Below are positions 36,080 through 46,462 of a stretch of DNA of 64,000 nt, in pieces (position 1 is the stretch's first letter; each line of letters starts with the position of its first letter). Both the position numbers and the translations under genes were made by a program. Where the stretch lies: positions 35,134,230 through 35,198,229 of the forward strand of contig CM032121.1 in NCBI GenBank assembly GCA_018894105.1, written 5' to 3'. The notes beneath the pieces were generated by a model that was given only the letters and a program-made list of their open reading frames with translations, was not told the origin of the DNA and made no database searches. The DNA is from Jacaranda mimosifolia (lineage: Eukaryota > Streptophyta > Magnoliopsida > Lamiales > Bignoniaceae).

Positions 36080-36785
36080 ACTTTATTTGTTGCAGATTGT
36101 ACTTTAATTTTCCCTGGTTTGTACCTCATTGACCCCAAAATGCTCTCGAATCCGCCGCCCGATTTTAATTCTCTTCAAGTGTACATCCACGAAGCCCATT
36201 TTATACACCATCTGTTTCAATTTGTACTCCAGTTTTCATGAATTGTACTCAGGATCCCCGCCTTGTTTCAATAGAATTTGAATGTCCGTCCCCGAAACAC
36301 ATTTTATACTTTCATTTTTCCTGGTTTGTACCTCATTGCCCCCAAAATGCTCTCGAATCTGCCACCCGATTTTAATTCTCTTGAAGTGTACATCCACGAA
36401 GCCCATTTTATACACCATCTGTTTCAATTTGTACTCCAGTTTTCATGAATTGTACTCAGGATCCCCGCCTTGTTTCAATAGAATTTGAGTGTCCGTCCCC
36501 GAAACACATTTTATACTTTCATTTTCCCTGGTTTGTACCTCATTGCCCCCAAAATGCTCTCGAATCCGCCGCCCGATTTTAATTCTCTTGAAGTGTACAT
36601 CCACGAAGCCCATTTTATACACCATCTGTTTCAATTTGTACTCCAGTTTTCATGAATTGTACTCAGGATCCCCGCCTTGTTTCAATAGAATTTGAGTGTC
36701 CGTCCCCGAAACACATTTTATACTTTCATTTTCCCTGGTTTGTACCTCATTGCCCCCAAGTTTGTATTCAAATTCCCAGCCCTGT
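36080..36785 (+). repeat. 207-bp tandem repeat (MULE B)
   Basis: About three and a third copies. Anchors 'ggatccccgccttg' and 'gtccgtccccgaaac' recur at exactly 207 bp. The sequence is GC-richer than its surroundings (cccccaaaatgctctcg). TAC cores lie 21-22 bp apart in part of the unit. It sits between the 3' ends of the two convergent MULE genes. Confidence 0.93.
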
Positions 36786-36895
36786 TTCAGTTGAATTTAA
36801 GTTATAAATAGTTACTGGAAAATTACACTTAGCTACAAAACAATATTATAAACAAATTATGCTTCAAGTTACACATGTATTTACATATAAATGCT

Positions 36896-39800
36896 TCAAA
36901 TCCTGGCATTTTCATGAGTTAATATTCTATGCGCCATTTTCGCACGATATTTATCAACATTAATTGTTCCAGCATCCCTCCAGAACACGGGGGTGTCCCT
37001 AGCAAAACCTTCTGCCCAAAGGCATACATAGACACCACAATCCACTGTACCCACTTGCTGCCTACTTTTCCTCTGCTGTAGCTTTTCATCCACACGACTC
37101 CCCAGTGAAAGCCTAATGTACCGAGAATAAAATGGAGCCTACAAAAAATTTGTCAATTGTTGACTCCACAAATTTGCAATGGGAAATCGTAGGGAAAGAA
37201 AGCAAACTTACAATGGCAACAGCTATCGGTTTGTATCTGGGGGCCATTATTGAATTCATGTATAAAAAAGAACGAGTGGATGTGTCAAGGACAACTAAGA
37301 ACCAGTGCTGGCGCCGGCAAATCGGTAGGATTATGTAGCGACAGTTGTTTAAAACATCTACCGTCAGCTCTTCCAAATCTGAACAGGTGAAGCTGTTAAG
37401 CTTAAGCATCATCTCCACAAATTCTTCATCCGTAATATCCTTCATGTTGCGTTCATCTATTCGGTCTAATATATCAGCCTATGAAATATAAAACAAATGG
37501 TTAGACTCATCTCTCACCGTGTACTAAATTAAGTTAGGAAACTGTCATATACCTGCGCTATTGAGGACGTAAACCACACCTTGTGCTGACAGTTGTTGCT
37601 AAAAGATGGGCTACATAATATCGACATGTAACAGTCCACTATGTCGCCGGTAAGTTCTCCTCCAAATAAGAGCTCACAAAAGTCTCTTCCATTCAGAAGA
37701 TGTCTTGCTCCTTCCCAGACGGTTACCCTACACAATTGTTAATTGTGTGTTCAGATACCAGTTTATCCAATAGAAAAACAATAAGCAAATTTTGTTCCCT
37801 CAAATTATCTCTTCCGACAAAGTGGTCGATGACTTCTCGCTCTTCTACTGGAATAAGAGCAAGTCCTCTATAATCAGTCCTTCCTTTATAGGGATCGGCC
37901 ACTTCAGTCTTTGGGGTGACTTGTTCATCTACCACCAGGATTGGTTCTTTTGCCACCTGGATTGAATCTTGTGCCACCTCGATTGGTTCATTTGCCACCT
38001 GGGTTGGTTCATGTGCCACCTGGGGTACAAACATAGCACATAGGAACCAAGTATTAACTATTGAAATATAAAAGATAAACACATGAAAGTACAGACTTCA
38101 CCAACATGGAGTACAAAACTCAAGCACATAGGTGTAAAGTGTCAACTGCTGAGGTAGAATAGATGAGCACATGAAGTACAAATACCACCAACATGGAGAA
38201 CAAAACTCAAGCACATTAGGTGTAAAGTGTCAACTGCTGAGGTAGAATAGATGAGCACATGAAGTACAAATACCACCAACATGGAGAACAAAACTCAAGC
38301 ATATTAGGTGTAAAGTGTCAACTGCTGAGGTAGAATAGATGAGCACATGAAGTACAAATACCACCAACATAGAGTACAAAACTCAAGCACATTAGGTGTA
38401 AAGTGTCAACTGCTGAGGTAGAATAGATGGCACATGAAGTACAAATACCACCAACATGGAGTACAAAACTCAAGCCCATAAAAACAAAGTATCAACTGCT
38501 GAGGTAGAATAGACGAGCACATGAAGTACAAATACCCCAACATGGAGTACAAAACTCAAGCCCATAAAAAGGTGTAAAGTGTCAACTGCTGAGGTAGAAA
38601 AGATGAGCACATAAGTGCAAGTATCAATAATATGAAGTATAAGACATCATCCATTAAGTGCAAATATCAACCCATCAAGTATAAGATATCATAATACTTA
38701 TTACAAACAGACAGTTTACAAATGAAATGCAAGTAGGAAAAAAATAAAACATTAAGTAGTGTACAACACCTTCTTCTGCTCTTGTTCTTTATTTTTTTGT
38801 GCACGAGGACGAGCACGGTAGGTCTTTGTCACTTGTCTTGCTCTTTTGGCTGGTGTGGTGCTGGGGGGGCTGACAAAATCAGGAGATTTCTGTTTTCGCT
38901 TCCTATCTTCTCGATTGCGCACATTTGTCACAATCGAAGACATGACATTAGCCACTTCAATCTCATATTCCTCGAACTCAGCCCCTTCAATTGGTATATA
39001 ATGTGCTGTCTTCAATGGTCAGGGGGAATCTGAAGGATCATGACGTTTTTTGGTTCGACTTTCTTCATCCACCATGTCTTCAGAATCATCCCCTTCTTTC
39101 TGTGCATCATGTACCAAATCAAGTACCCCCCCATGCACATATTCACCAACTTCCTCCTCAAGCTCCACCGCATTAGTCTCTTCCTCAGTTGGATGCTCCT
39201 CCTTACCCTGCTCCTTCATTACCATGTATTCCATTGAAGCAATTTTTTCTTTCAATGATTTAATTTCTTCTCCGTTCGCTGCAATCATTGCTTCATATAT
39301 TGTATGATCACAGACATGGACTTCATTCATGACAGTACTGGCAGCCTCTGATTTCTTGATCAAATCTGCCAATTCTAACTCCTCTGGAGCAGGGTTGAGG
39401 TCTACAACCTATTACAATGGAAATAATTATCAAATTCAAATTATTATACAAACAACAAATAATGAATTATTACAATTATTACCATATCTGCTGTAACTTG
39501 CTTCAACTTCTTCTCTGCCTGCTCCACATTTTGTGGGAGTTTGCTATCCTTTCACCGGTAAAAGCGTGGGAAACTCAAACAAACTCACTGGTGTAGCTAG
39601 TGATGGGATGCGTTCATAAACCCATGCATGTCATTCATAAATCTAAAAATTATACTCACTTCAATATAAATATAATCAATGCTATTAGAAAAATGAAGCA
39701 AACACTTACCATCAACCCTACTGTACACCCATCAATGTACTTCTTTCTTGTTTTTCCACCTACTCCTAAATGGTTCCTCATATCTTGCACAAGAAACCTG

Positions 39801-40369
39801 TATGCAGCTTTGCCCCATGCATACAGACCAACTCTGGACAAATTGTCCAAGTATGGTAGGAGAAATCGTGGAGTCCAGTAATTAGATGTTGGAAACAAAA
39901 TACAATTAAAAACAAAAACTATGTACAACCTAGAAAAATCATTCAAGTCCTCCACACTATCCTTATATACATACTCCTCAAGTTTTTTAGCTATTTCAGA
40001 TCTAGTTATATTCTGCAGCTTTCCAGAAAAAAGCCGCTCAAAAGTTGAAGACTTTATCTTCAATGTTATGTCAACAGATTGCCCCACATGTGGCAACCCT
40101 AAAACCATTGAAAATTCAGCTGCAGAAAAAGGAACCTCAACCCCCTCCGCAAAAATGAAATGAGAGCTTTTTTGGGTCAAACCTCCTAAGTATAGCTTCA
40201 AGTCGAATGAAACTTGAACTTAACTTCGGCATATCCATGTATATATAGAAAGGGGTCTTCTTCAATGCATCAAAATGTTTGGACCCCATCTTGGACTTCA
40301 CAAGCTCCAATTTACTATGAAAATATTGGGGGGAGCAATGAGAACAGACCTCACAACGTCTTGGCTTTG
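36896..40369 (-). pseudogene. Ulp1/SENP-type cysteine protease gene of MULE B
   Basis: Minus-strand spliced gene of the C48 (SUMO-protease-like) type carried by plant MULEs. Exons inferred from GT-AG sites: 40369-39710 (DUF1985-like N-terminal domain, FSAAEFSMVLGLP), about 39550-39484, 39401-38770 (charged linker with basic NLS-like runs), 38019-37759 (repeats of the form QVAxEPI), 37727-37553 (GELTGDIVDCYMSIL), 37478-37212 (QHWFLVVLDTSTRSFLYMNS, with the His) and 37138-36896 (RQQVGTVDCGVYVCLWAEG, with Gln and Cys). The triad Asp position reads Asn (LYMNS). A frameshift lies near 40140 and an in-frame TGA at 39019-39021. A possible first exon is 42472-42409. Role in transposition is unknown for the family. 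Confidence 0.85.
38085..38640 (-). repeat. 88-bp tandem repeat in a Ulp1-gene intron
   Basis: About six copies. 'ggtgtaaagtgtcaactgct' starts at 38131, 38219, 38307 and 38395, then drifts slightly. The unit is four steps of about 22 bp (AGTACAAATACC, AGTACAAAACTC, GGTGTAAAGTG, AGGTAGAATAG). It is the one array in copy B whose cores face the minus strand, the sense strand of the host intron. Confidence 0.93.
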
Positions 40370-40429
40370 CTGCAAGGCCAAAAAAAAAATAGTATATTAA
40401 CAAATAATAAAGTAACCCTTTTAGATAGT

Positions 40430-42135
40430 GTGTACTAAAAGCATGAATATTTTCTACTAAAATATCTTCAAAAATGTACTATAGAAACACATAATATATA
40501 CTACACTTTCAGTTATTCTATACAGATTATATACTAAAGTTCCATTTAATGTATACTGCAGTAATAAAGGTTTTATACTTCAGTTTCTTCTAAAATGTGC
40601 TGCATATGCGAAGATTATATATTACATTTTCAGTTAATGTATAATGCAGGCTGAATGTTTATGTACTAAAATGCTGCTATTATATATTGCAGCAACATAG
40701 ATTACATACTACCCTTATGCCTGAAGTGTACTGTCAGATTGAATGCTTTATACTGCATTTGTTCCTAAAATGTATTGCACCTACAGAGATTTTATACTAC
40801 ACCTTTGTCCAAAGTGTACTCCGGATGCTCTTAAAATGTACTGCATGTTTGAATGCTTCATACTACACTTATGCCTAAAGTGTACTGCACGTTTTCATGT
40901 TTTGTACTACTTTGCTTCAACAGAGATTTTATACTACACCTTTGTCAAAGTGTACTCCATATGCTATTAAAATGTACTGAATGTTTGAATGCTTCATATT
41001 GCACTTATGCATAAAGTGTACTGCCAGTTTGCACGTTTTATACTACTTTGCTCCGATGGAGATTTTATTCTACACTTTTGCCTAAAGTGTACTCCAAATG
41101 CTTCTAAAATGTAGCACAGATTATATTCTACCTTTTGCCTAATGTATACTGCAATCTTGAATGCTTTATACCGCATTTGTTCCTAAAATGTACTGCACCT
41201 ACAGAGATTTTATACTACACCTTTGTCCAAAGTGTACTCCAGATGCCCTTGAAATGTACTGCAGGTTTGAATGCTTCATACTACACTTATGTCTAAAGTG
41301 TATTGCACGTTTTCATGTTTTGTACTAATTTGCTTCAACAGAGATTTTATACTACACCTTTGTCTGAAGTGTACTCCAGATGCTCTTAAAATGTACTGCA
41401 TGTTTGAATGCTTCATACTGCCCTTATGCCTAAAGTGTACTGCCAGTTTGCATGTTTTATACTACTTTGCTCCAATGGAGATTTTATACTACACTTTTGC
41501 CTAAAGTGTACTCCAAATGCTTCTAAAATATAGCACATATTATATTCTACCTTTTGCCTAATGTATACTGCAATCTTGAATGCTTTATACCACATAAATT
41601 TGTTTCTAAAATGTACTTCTACAAAACAGATTGTATACTGCATTTGTGTCTGAAATGCCCTGCACCTACATTTTTGCCTAAACCGTACTGGCAGTTTGCT
41701 TTATACTATACTTATGCCTAAAGTGTACTGCACCAATAGATGTTTTATACAGCACTTTTGGCTAAAGTGTACTCCAGATGCTTTTTAAAGGTAATGCGTT
41801 TATTCACATTATATACTATCTTTTGCCTAATGTATACTGCAAGTTTGAATACTTTATATTACATACATTTGTTTCTAAAATGTACTGCTGCAACAGATCA
41901 TATATAACACCTATGCCTAAAGTACACTGCTCGTTTGAATGTTTTATACTGCTTTGCTACTAAAATGTGCTGCGCCTACTCAGATTATATTCCACACTTA
42001 TATCTAAAGTATACTACCAATTTGATTGTTTTATACTACATTTGCTTCCAAATTGTACTGAAGCTACCCACATTATATACTACACTTTTGCTAATGTATA
42101 CTGCATGCTTTCATGTTCTGTACTACAGATAACAC
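40430..42135 (+). repeat. 22-bp array with a 419-bp higher-order duplication
   Basis: The clearest example of the 22 bp beat. From 40740 to 41000, consecutive TACT/TATT cores are 22 bp apart many times in a row, with an occasional 27 bp step. The block at about 40740-41160 is duplicated at about 41160-41580 (offset 419 bp, close to 19 x 22). By the splice model it fills the intron between the putative first exon (42409-42472) and the exon ending at 40369. Cysteine-rich frames here are repeat translations. Confidence 0.9.
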
Positions 42136-42408
42136 ACCACCACATTCAGATAGTTTTAAAATATAATTTTTCCGTACACTTTTTGTTTAAAAAGAAGTAT
42201 AAATCCCTTAAAGGTGAAGTGCAACTTTCATGACCTTCAAGTACAAATCAGAACTTCCAATCTCACAATAGAAACCATATATCAAATGGGTCCAACTATT
42301 TAACGACTAAAAAATGAATAAAAACCCTAAACATGAGAAAATAGACAAGAAATGAGTGAAACACTGAAAAATCACGGACATTTGAAGTTTCAAATGCAGA
42401 AAACATAC

Positions 42409-42472
42409 CTTTGTTCCTTTCAGTCACTTGTTTTTTTACTTCGCTTCTCTTTGCAGCTGTTTTTCGTTCCAT
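42409..42472 (-). pseudogene. Putative first exon of the Ulp1-side gene, MULE B
   Basis: ATG at 42472 encodes a short basic peptide (MERKTAAKRSEVKKQ...) that stops at a canonical donor (AAAG|GTATGT). It is preserved in copy A at 7103-7166. Whether it is really spliced to the exon at 40369 is an inference from strand, donor and conservation. Confidence 0.5.
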
Positions 42473-43011
42473 TGTCGCAGTAAAATGGCAGAAATTTTGT
42501 TGTTGTTGTTTTTTTTTTTCCACTTCTTCTTCTTCTTTTCTTCTTCTCGCGACAGTGGTAGAGGAACGGTTTCGCGCCCTTTTCTTTTGGCGCTTAGAAA
42601 GGTTGGATTCAAGACAATAAAGAAAATAAGAAGCGTTCTTCTTAAGAGAGAACGCATTTTCGAGGTTTTTTTGTTGTTTTTTCCAGCTGCAAGGGTATAC
42701 TGGTCTTTCTGAAAGATATGGGGAGTAATTCCTAACTTTTGTGAAAAAGTGGGGAGTTTTGTGTGAAATAATTCAAATGGGGACTGATCACTAAATTGAA
42801 AGTAGGATTAGGGATTTTTTTCTAATTAACTCTTAAAGTTTGACCCCACATACTGACCATACCAAGAATTAAATTATTCACTTTATTTTTATTTTAATTG
42901 ATAAGAAAATAGTTAATATACTTAATATTCACTTATGATATGGAGTTGGGGGGACAAAAAAAAAAAAGATAAACTGAAATACAGGTTTCATATTGAGAAT
43001 TCCCTATTACC

Positions 43012-45660
43012 TCAACGTCCTAATGGGTTCTTGATTTCAGAGAAAACGTCTCCAGACTTAAGTCTTTCACTGCTAGTAGTGGATAAATCGCTGCTCTTAG
43101 ACCCAGAAACACCTTCACTAGTACCAGAAAACATTTCCTCATCCGTGGTGTTTGGCTCTCCACACTTGAGCAACGGAAATGGTGGGCTCATCGGAAAGAA
43201 GCCATCGCCACCACCTACCGCCTTGTCGCCACCTCTATGCTCCGCCGCCCCTTGCAACTGCATTGCAAACTCAAGGCTCCAAACTACGTCGCTCATTGCC
43301 GGCCGCTCAACTCCCTTGTCCCTCAGGCAGTTGAGGGCCGTTTCAATGAATTTGCTCAAACATTCAGGCGCAATTTGACCTTCAAGATTAGAATCGATGA
43401 TTTGTTCAAGTGTCCTTTTCCTATAACAAAGTTTAGCCCATTCCGCTAAATTCACTTGCTCTTTTGGCAAACTGACAATTATTGCTGGTCTAGCACATAA
43501 GATCTCAAACAATACTACTCCAAAAGAATACACGTCGGACTTGTCAGTCAACTGTTGCCGTCTGTAATACTCTGGATCGACGTATCCGAAGCTGCCTTTC
43601 ACCACTGTGCTGACGTGGGTGTGGACCCCATCGGTTGGTCCTATTTTTGATAGGCCAAAGTCGGACACCTTGGCCACCCATTTCTCATCTAGAAGGATGT
43701 TTGTGGACTTGACATCACGGTGGATGATGGCGTGTTTGGCGCCGGTGTGAAGATAATGCAATCCTTTGGCCGCGCCCACGCAAATTTGGAGGCGTTGCTT
43801 CCACGTTGAGGGAGAATTCTCCGAGTTGTAGAGATGGTCGCGTAAGGTGCCGTGGGCCATATAATCATAGACTAAGATCATCTCGCCATTTTCGTCGCAG
43901 TAGCCGATTAGCGATACCAAGTGGAGGTGCCTTAGTTTTGACAGCATTTCAATTTCAGTTAGAAACTCGCGGGCACCTTGATTGGAAGATGGATTCAGCC
44001 TTTTAATCGCGACTGTGGTGGCGCCGCCGTCTATGAAGCCTTTGTAGACGTTCCCAAATCCTCCCTTGCCGATGACAAAATTGTCATCGAAGTTACCCGT
44101 GGCGGTTTTGATCTCCTCGAGCAAGAAATGTCTGCATAAGTCCGACGGCAGCGGCACGCTGGATCCACGGGTCCTCGTGGTGGCTCTTGATGCGATGGAG
44201 AGAGGGACCCATGATGACTTGCCGGCACTTGTGCTGATAGAGTCCTTCAGTTTCCGCCGCCGCCGGAAAATCAAGAAACTCACGGCTGCAACGACCGCAA
44301 GAAGGCCGATCAAGCTCCCAGTAACAGCGTAAATTACAGAAGACCCTCTGTTTTTCTTGGTCCCCGGCGGTTTCAACGACGGCTCCGGTGCCGGAGAACT
44401 GGTCTGAGGTTCAGGGTTCACCGCGGCGAGACTCTGGTTGGGATCACTGAGTTTGAAAATTTCTAAACCATTTAAGAGAGCACTTAAATATTTTGGCATT
44501 CCCTCACCGTTAGGAAACAAAGAAAGTCGTAGGTCTTTCTTTCCACGGCGGCCGTCATCAGGAACCGAAGCTATGTAGTCTCTGAAGGTCGGAATTGCTG
44601 TGCCGCCAGTCCAAAAAATGACGTCTGCTTGAGTTTCCACCGTTTGATTATCTATAGAAATGTCGAAAACCCTTTGGTTTTGAGCTGTCACTTCCAGCTG
44701 AATCTCGCAGAAATGGAATCTGAGCAGATAGTTAAACCCAGAATCAACGGAAAATGCCCACTCCAGACTTATGCTAGTATTCCCCATCACCCTAGAAGTT
44801 TGGTATACTATTTCCGGCGCACTGTACGGCGGCGTTTCGGCGGTGTACTTGATCTGAAGTTTCTCGTCATGAGGCGTGTAACCAGAATCCGAGCCGAATA
44901 TGTAGCCCTCATCTTGAGACCAGGCCCGAAACATGCCGCGGGTAGGTCCACTGTCGTCTTGAATCATAACATCGCCGCCGCCGACGTTTAGCCTGTAAAG
45001 ATTCTCCAAAGCTGTGTCGTTCTTGAGATCAAGCAGCTGATGGTCGGCAGATTTGATTGGCTTTCCCCGGAAGTAGAGTTGATCTGGCTGTGAAACAATT
45101 TCAATTCCATTAACGAAAGCAAAAGAATTTGTATTGGGGGAGAAGGTTAAAGCCAGCCTCTGATATTCTTGAACATTGATAATGAACTCTTTCATAAAAG
45201 AAGGTTCAGAAGGAGAGGGGGCATTAAGAAAAGCACTGAAATTGCTTAATAAAGTGAAACCATTGGCAGTCACTGAGAAGAACGTTTGAGAAGTATTGAA
45301 GCCGCCGGAGTACGTGGCGGGGTAGAAATAAAGGCGGAGGAATTTCGGGCCCCTCAGGACGGGAAAAGTGTAGGTGAAAGATGAACGGAAAATACGAGCC
45401 GTCTCGAAAGGGACTCGAAAAACGGAGGGTTGCATAGAGGAAGCTGTGGATGCTGCAGATATGGTGGCGGCGTTTGACGGCGCGTATCTTGAACCCTCGT
45501 CGATGTCCCAGGTCCGCCGACTGGTGTCGTTCAAGTTTGATGAAGCGCCGCAGTTGAGGAGGATGAAGTCGGTGGCGGAGTAAGCAGGCGTGACAGTGGC
45601 GGCGGTGGTTGGGAAGATTTGGAGGAGAAGGAACAGGTGAAGAGAGTAGGAGAGCATCAT
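43012..45660 (-). CDS. CrRLK1L (FERONIA-type) receptor-like kinase, intact
   Basis: 882-aa single-exon receptor kinase, expected at the plasma membrane, where family members monitor the cell wall and bind RALF peptides. Layout: signal peptide (about 1-22), malectin-like ectodomain (about 31-403), Pro-rich linker, TM helix (about 441-465), then kinase (about 527-800). The kinase has GKGGFGNVYKG (531-541), Lys553, HRD 647-649, DFG 667-669 and DPEYY near 695. An acidic/Ser-rich tail ends in FSEIKNPLGR. The kinase region is very close to FERONIA. The start is the MM at 45660, followed directly by the hydrophobic signal. It is the paralog of the unit 1 gene, and has kept the residues that copy lost. 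Orthology to a named Arabidopsis gene cannot be decided here. Confidence 0.95.
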   Translation of the reverse strand: MMLSYSLHLFLLLQIFPTTAATVTPAYSATDFILLNCGASSNLNDTSRRTWDIDEGSRYAPSNAATISAASTASSMQPSVFRVPFETARIFRSSFTYTFPVLRGPKFLRLYFYPATYSGGFNTSQTFFSVTANGFTLLSNFSAFLNAPSPSEPSFMKEFIINVQEYQRLALTFSPNTNSFAFVNGIEIVSQPDQLYFRGKPIKSADHQLLDLKNDTALENLYRLNVGGGDVMIQDDSGPTRGMFRAWSQDEGYIFGSDSGYTPHDEKLQIKYTAETPPYSAPEIVYQTSRVMGNTSISLEWAFSVDSGFNYLLRFHFCEIQLEVTAQNQRVFDISIDNQTVETQADVIFWTGGTAIPTFRDYIASVPDDGRRGKKDLRLSLFPNGEGMPKYLSALLNGLEIFKLSDPNQSLAAVNPEPQTSSPAPEPSLKPPGTKKNRGSSVIYAVTGSLIGLLAVVAAVSFLIFRRRRKLKDSISTSAGKSSWVPLSIASRATTRTRGSSVPLPSDLCRHFLLEEIKTATGNFDDNFVIGKGGFGNVYKGFIDGGATTVAIKRLNPSSNQGAREFLTEIEMLSKLRHLHLVSLIGYCDENGEMILVYDYMAHGTLRDHLYNSENSPSTWKQRLQICVGAAKGLHYLHTGAKHAIIHRDVKSTNILLDEKWVAKVSDFGLSKIGPTDGVHTHVSTVVKGSFGYVDPEYYRRQQLTDKSDVYSFGVVLFEILCARPAIIVSLPKEQVNLAEWAKLCYRKRTLEQIIDSNLEGQIAPECLSKFIETALNCLRDKGVERPAMSDVVWSLEFAMQLQGAAEHRGGDKAVGGGDGFFPMSPPFPLLKCGEPNTTDEEMFSGTSEGVSGSKSSDLSTTSSERLKSGDVFSEIKNPLGR

Positions 45661-45935
45661 TTTTAGTGGGGAGGAGAGAATTTTTTTGGCTGAGACAGAA
45701 GAGCTTTGGTGTATTGAACTGTGTATGAAGATTGAAGAGCGTGGAAAAGAAAAGGATAAAAGTGGTGGACTTGGACGTCTTTTGCAGTGGACTAAGTCGA
45801 TGGAGTTATATGAATAAATTATTTTTTAATATTTTTATTCTGGGACAGTGGACACTAGTCAACATTTTTTAGTTAGATTTTTTTTATAAAAATGAGTCTA
45901 CTTTTCTAATAACTAAAATACAAAAAGCAGGTGAG
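45661..45935. other. Proximal upstream region of the unit 2 kinase
   Basis: Similar to 6279-6530 of unit 1 apart from short indels (for example 'gaagattgaagagcgtgg' only here). Similarity breaks at about 45936, where an AT-rich insertion starts. No clear core promoter motif. Confidence 0.5.
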
Positions 45936-46462
45936 AATTTATGGCTTGGATGGTTTGTGTCCTGGAACACATTTTCTTCATTTTATAATATATTTTAAAA
46001 ATAAAAAATGTGATTATTTATACCATTTTCAATAAAAAGATCATCCATTTTTATTTTCATACTTATAAATTATCATTTTCAAACCCATAATACCTATTAA
46101 TTTAAAATAAAATTTATTAACTAATAAATATTATTTTTTTTCATCATTCCGGCATAATAGAACCCACAAAAAATTTAATATTAATTTTGTATCACATAAT
46201 TATCCACTAACTTATTAAATAATTATTTTTTTTTATCTTCGCAAGACAATGGACCCACAATCAGTTAAACAATAATAATTAATATTATTATATTAAAATA
46301 TTAACACTATTACATTAAAATATTATTTTCAATCTATCATTTTTTAAAATTTTCATGATACTTATCCAATCAAATTTTTATTTACACATGTAAAATAATG
46401 ATAAAATAAAAATATATTTATAAATGATGAAAATAGAGAATAAAAATAAAAATACAATCAAT
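45936..46462. mobile_element. AT-rich insertion private to unit 2, MITE-like
   Basis: Absent from unit 1, where sequence passes directly from 'gcaggtaagaattcat' to 'gtatgaatgg' (6515-6545). The left end reads GGCTTGGATGGTTTGTGTCC and the right end, reverse-complemented, TGATTGATTGTATTTTT. The resemblance to the end of 20796-21307 suggests a shared MITE family. TIR and TSD are not clear, and the CACTA MITE sits at its right end. Confidence 0.4.

Larger units (their letters stand above)
30944..42832 (+). mobile_element. MULE copy B, near-complete Ulp1-bearing element (11.9 kb)
   Basis: Flanked by the 9 bp duplication TTAAAGTTT (30935-30943 and 42833-42841). The empty site is preserved in unit 1 at 3458-3466 as TTCAAAGTTT. 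The ends are inverted and related (GGGGAACTTATT and, from the right, GAGTTAATTAG). The order is: TIR, transposase gene (plus), two tandem-repeat blocks, Ulp1-type gene (minus), GTAC array, TIR. This convergent transposase/Ulp1 layout is that of Ulp1-containing plant MULEs (Kaonashi type). Each gene carries a frameshift and an in-frame stop, so the copy is probably inactive but not old. Confidence 0.9.

Noticed and set aside
40740..41580. Regular 22-bp spacing considered as a CRISPR-like array
   Set aside because: Plant nuclear context, no conserved repeat longer than a few bases, no cas genes, and the spacing belongs to a transposon family.
40687..42233. Cysteine-rich frames in the MULE B array, resembling small secreted peptides
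   Set aside because: They are translations of the 22-bp repeat (TGT/TGC codons from the core). Similar frames arise wherever the array occurs and their frame is not preserved.
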